DNA of 7,524 nt from CAYMRB01 sp964392615 (GTDB lineage Bacteria > Planctomycetota > UBA8108): contig CAYMRB010000479.1 of assembly GCA_964392615.1 (NCBI GenBank), positions 1 to 7,524 of the forward strand, written 5' to 3'. The translations under genes were made by a program, and so were the position numbers. Under the pieces are notes generated by a model. That model worked only from the letters and a program-made list of their open reading frames with translations, was not told the origin of the DNA and made no database searches. Shown here piece by piece: positions 7,373 to 7,524 of the stretch. Numbering within the stretch: position 1 is the stretch's first letter; each line of letters begins with the position of its first letter.

Positions 7373-7401
7373 TTGCCGCGCGGCGGGGCGATCGCTATAA
7401 T
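7373..7401 (+). promoter_or_regulatory. Sigma70-type promoter of tRNA-Ala
   Basis: The -10 element is a perfect TATAAT at 7396-7401. A -35-like TTGCCG (four of six consensus bases) lies at 7373-7378 with the optimal 17-base spacer. Transcription should start near 7408, leaving a leader of about 37 bases before the tRNA. The bases after the -10 are almost all G/C (CCCCGCC), the kind of discriminator known to make stable-RNA promoters sensitive to the stringent response; such control is inferred here. Confidence 0.8.
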
Positions 7402-7444
7402 CCCCGCCTTCGCTGGCCGACGGCGACGACGAGAACGACAATCC

Positions 7445-7521
7445 GGGCCTGTAGCTCAGTTTGGGAGAGCGCGGCGTTCGCAATGCCGAGGTCAGGGGTT
7501 CGAGCCCCCTCAGGTCCACCA
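7445..7521 (+). tRNA. tRNA-Ala, anticodon CGC, with encoded CCA
   Basis: A complete cloverleaf can be folded by hand. The acceptor stem GGGCCTG (7445-7451) pairs with CAGGTCC (7511-7517). The D stem is GCTC/GAGC (7454-7457 with 7467-7470). The anticodon stem CGGCG (7472-7476) pairs with TGCCG (7484-7488) around the loop TTCGCAA, placing anticodon CGC at 7479-7481. The T stem AGGGG/CCCCT (7494-7498 with 7506-7510) closes the loop TTCGAGC. The discriminator is A7518 and CCA is encoded at 7519-7521. The third acceptor pair is G-U (7447 with 7515), the G3-U70 identity element of alanine tRNAs, which agrees with the anticodon reading codon GCG. GCG is heavily used in the genes of this window. Confidence 0.96.
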
Positions 7522-7524
7522 AGT

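Noticed and set aside
6917..7522. Minus-strand open frame whose first residues read MVDLRGLEPLTSALRTPRSP
   Set aside because: Its N-terminus is the antisense of the tRNA-Ala gene. This GLEPLTSALRT-type peptide is a familiar annotation artefact from tRNA loci, and the remainder is low-complexity and overlaps the sulfatase 3' end.

Overview
The window is strongly GC-rich, and every gene I can support lies on the + strand. The gene set is a formylglycine-dependent sulfatase, an exported glycoside hydrolase of the GH144 / 'glycoamylase-like' type (PF10091/COG5368) fused to an SGNH esterase, a membrane-anchored HEAT-repeat protein, and an AsmA-like fragment. Weak or absent Shine-Dalgarno sequences at several starts add to this picture. 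Together they suggest a high-GC Planctomycetota or a similarly sulfatase-rich bacterium. That is an inference from gene content; no rRNA or marker protein is present to prove it.

Layout. Positions 3-638 are the 3' end of a gene that begins before the window. It has a degenerate Asp-Pro hexanucleotide repeat at the very start, followed by sequence resembling the C-terminal region of AsmA-like proteins. Ten bases after its stop, 649-3183 encodes an approximately 844-residue protein with one N-terminal membrane segment and a long alpha-helical HEAT-type solenoid. These two genes look like an operon. After a 234-base gap, 3418-5559 encodes a secreted two-domain enzyme: a GH144-type glycosidase domain, a very Lys/Asn-rich linker, and a complete SGNH esterase domain. 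About 100 bases later, 5668-6993 encodes a secreted sulfatase with the CxPSR formylglycine motif. After about 380 bases without a convincing gene, a textbook sigma70-type promoter (7373-7401) precedes a complete tRNA-Ala(CGC) with an encoded CCA end (7445-7521).

How the genes may work together. The fusion enzyme and the sulfatase are co-directional, closely spaced and both exported. This suggests a small glycan-processing unit that cleaves a glucan backbone (beta-1,2-glucan is the known GH144 substrate), removes acyl groups and removes sulfate. The backbone and decorations are inferred from families, not shown by the sequence. The AsmA-like/HEAT pair has no evident link to that unit. The most unusual item is the GH144-SGNH fusion with its polybasic linker. 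I saw no CRISPR array, insertion sequence, phage gene or defence system.
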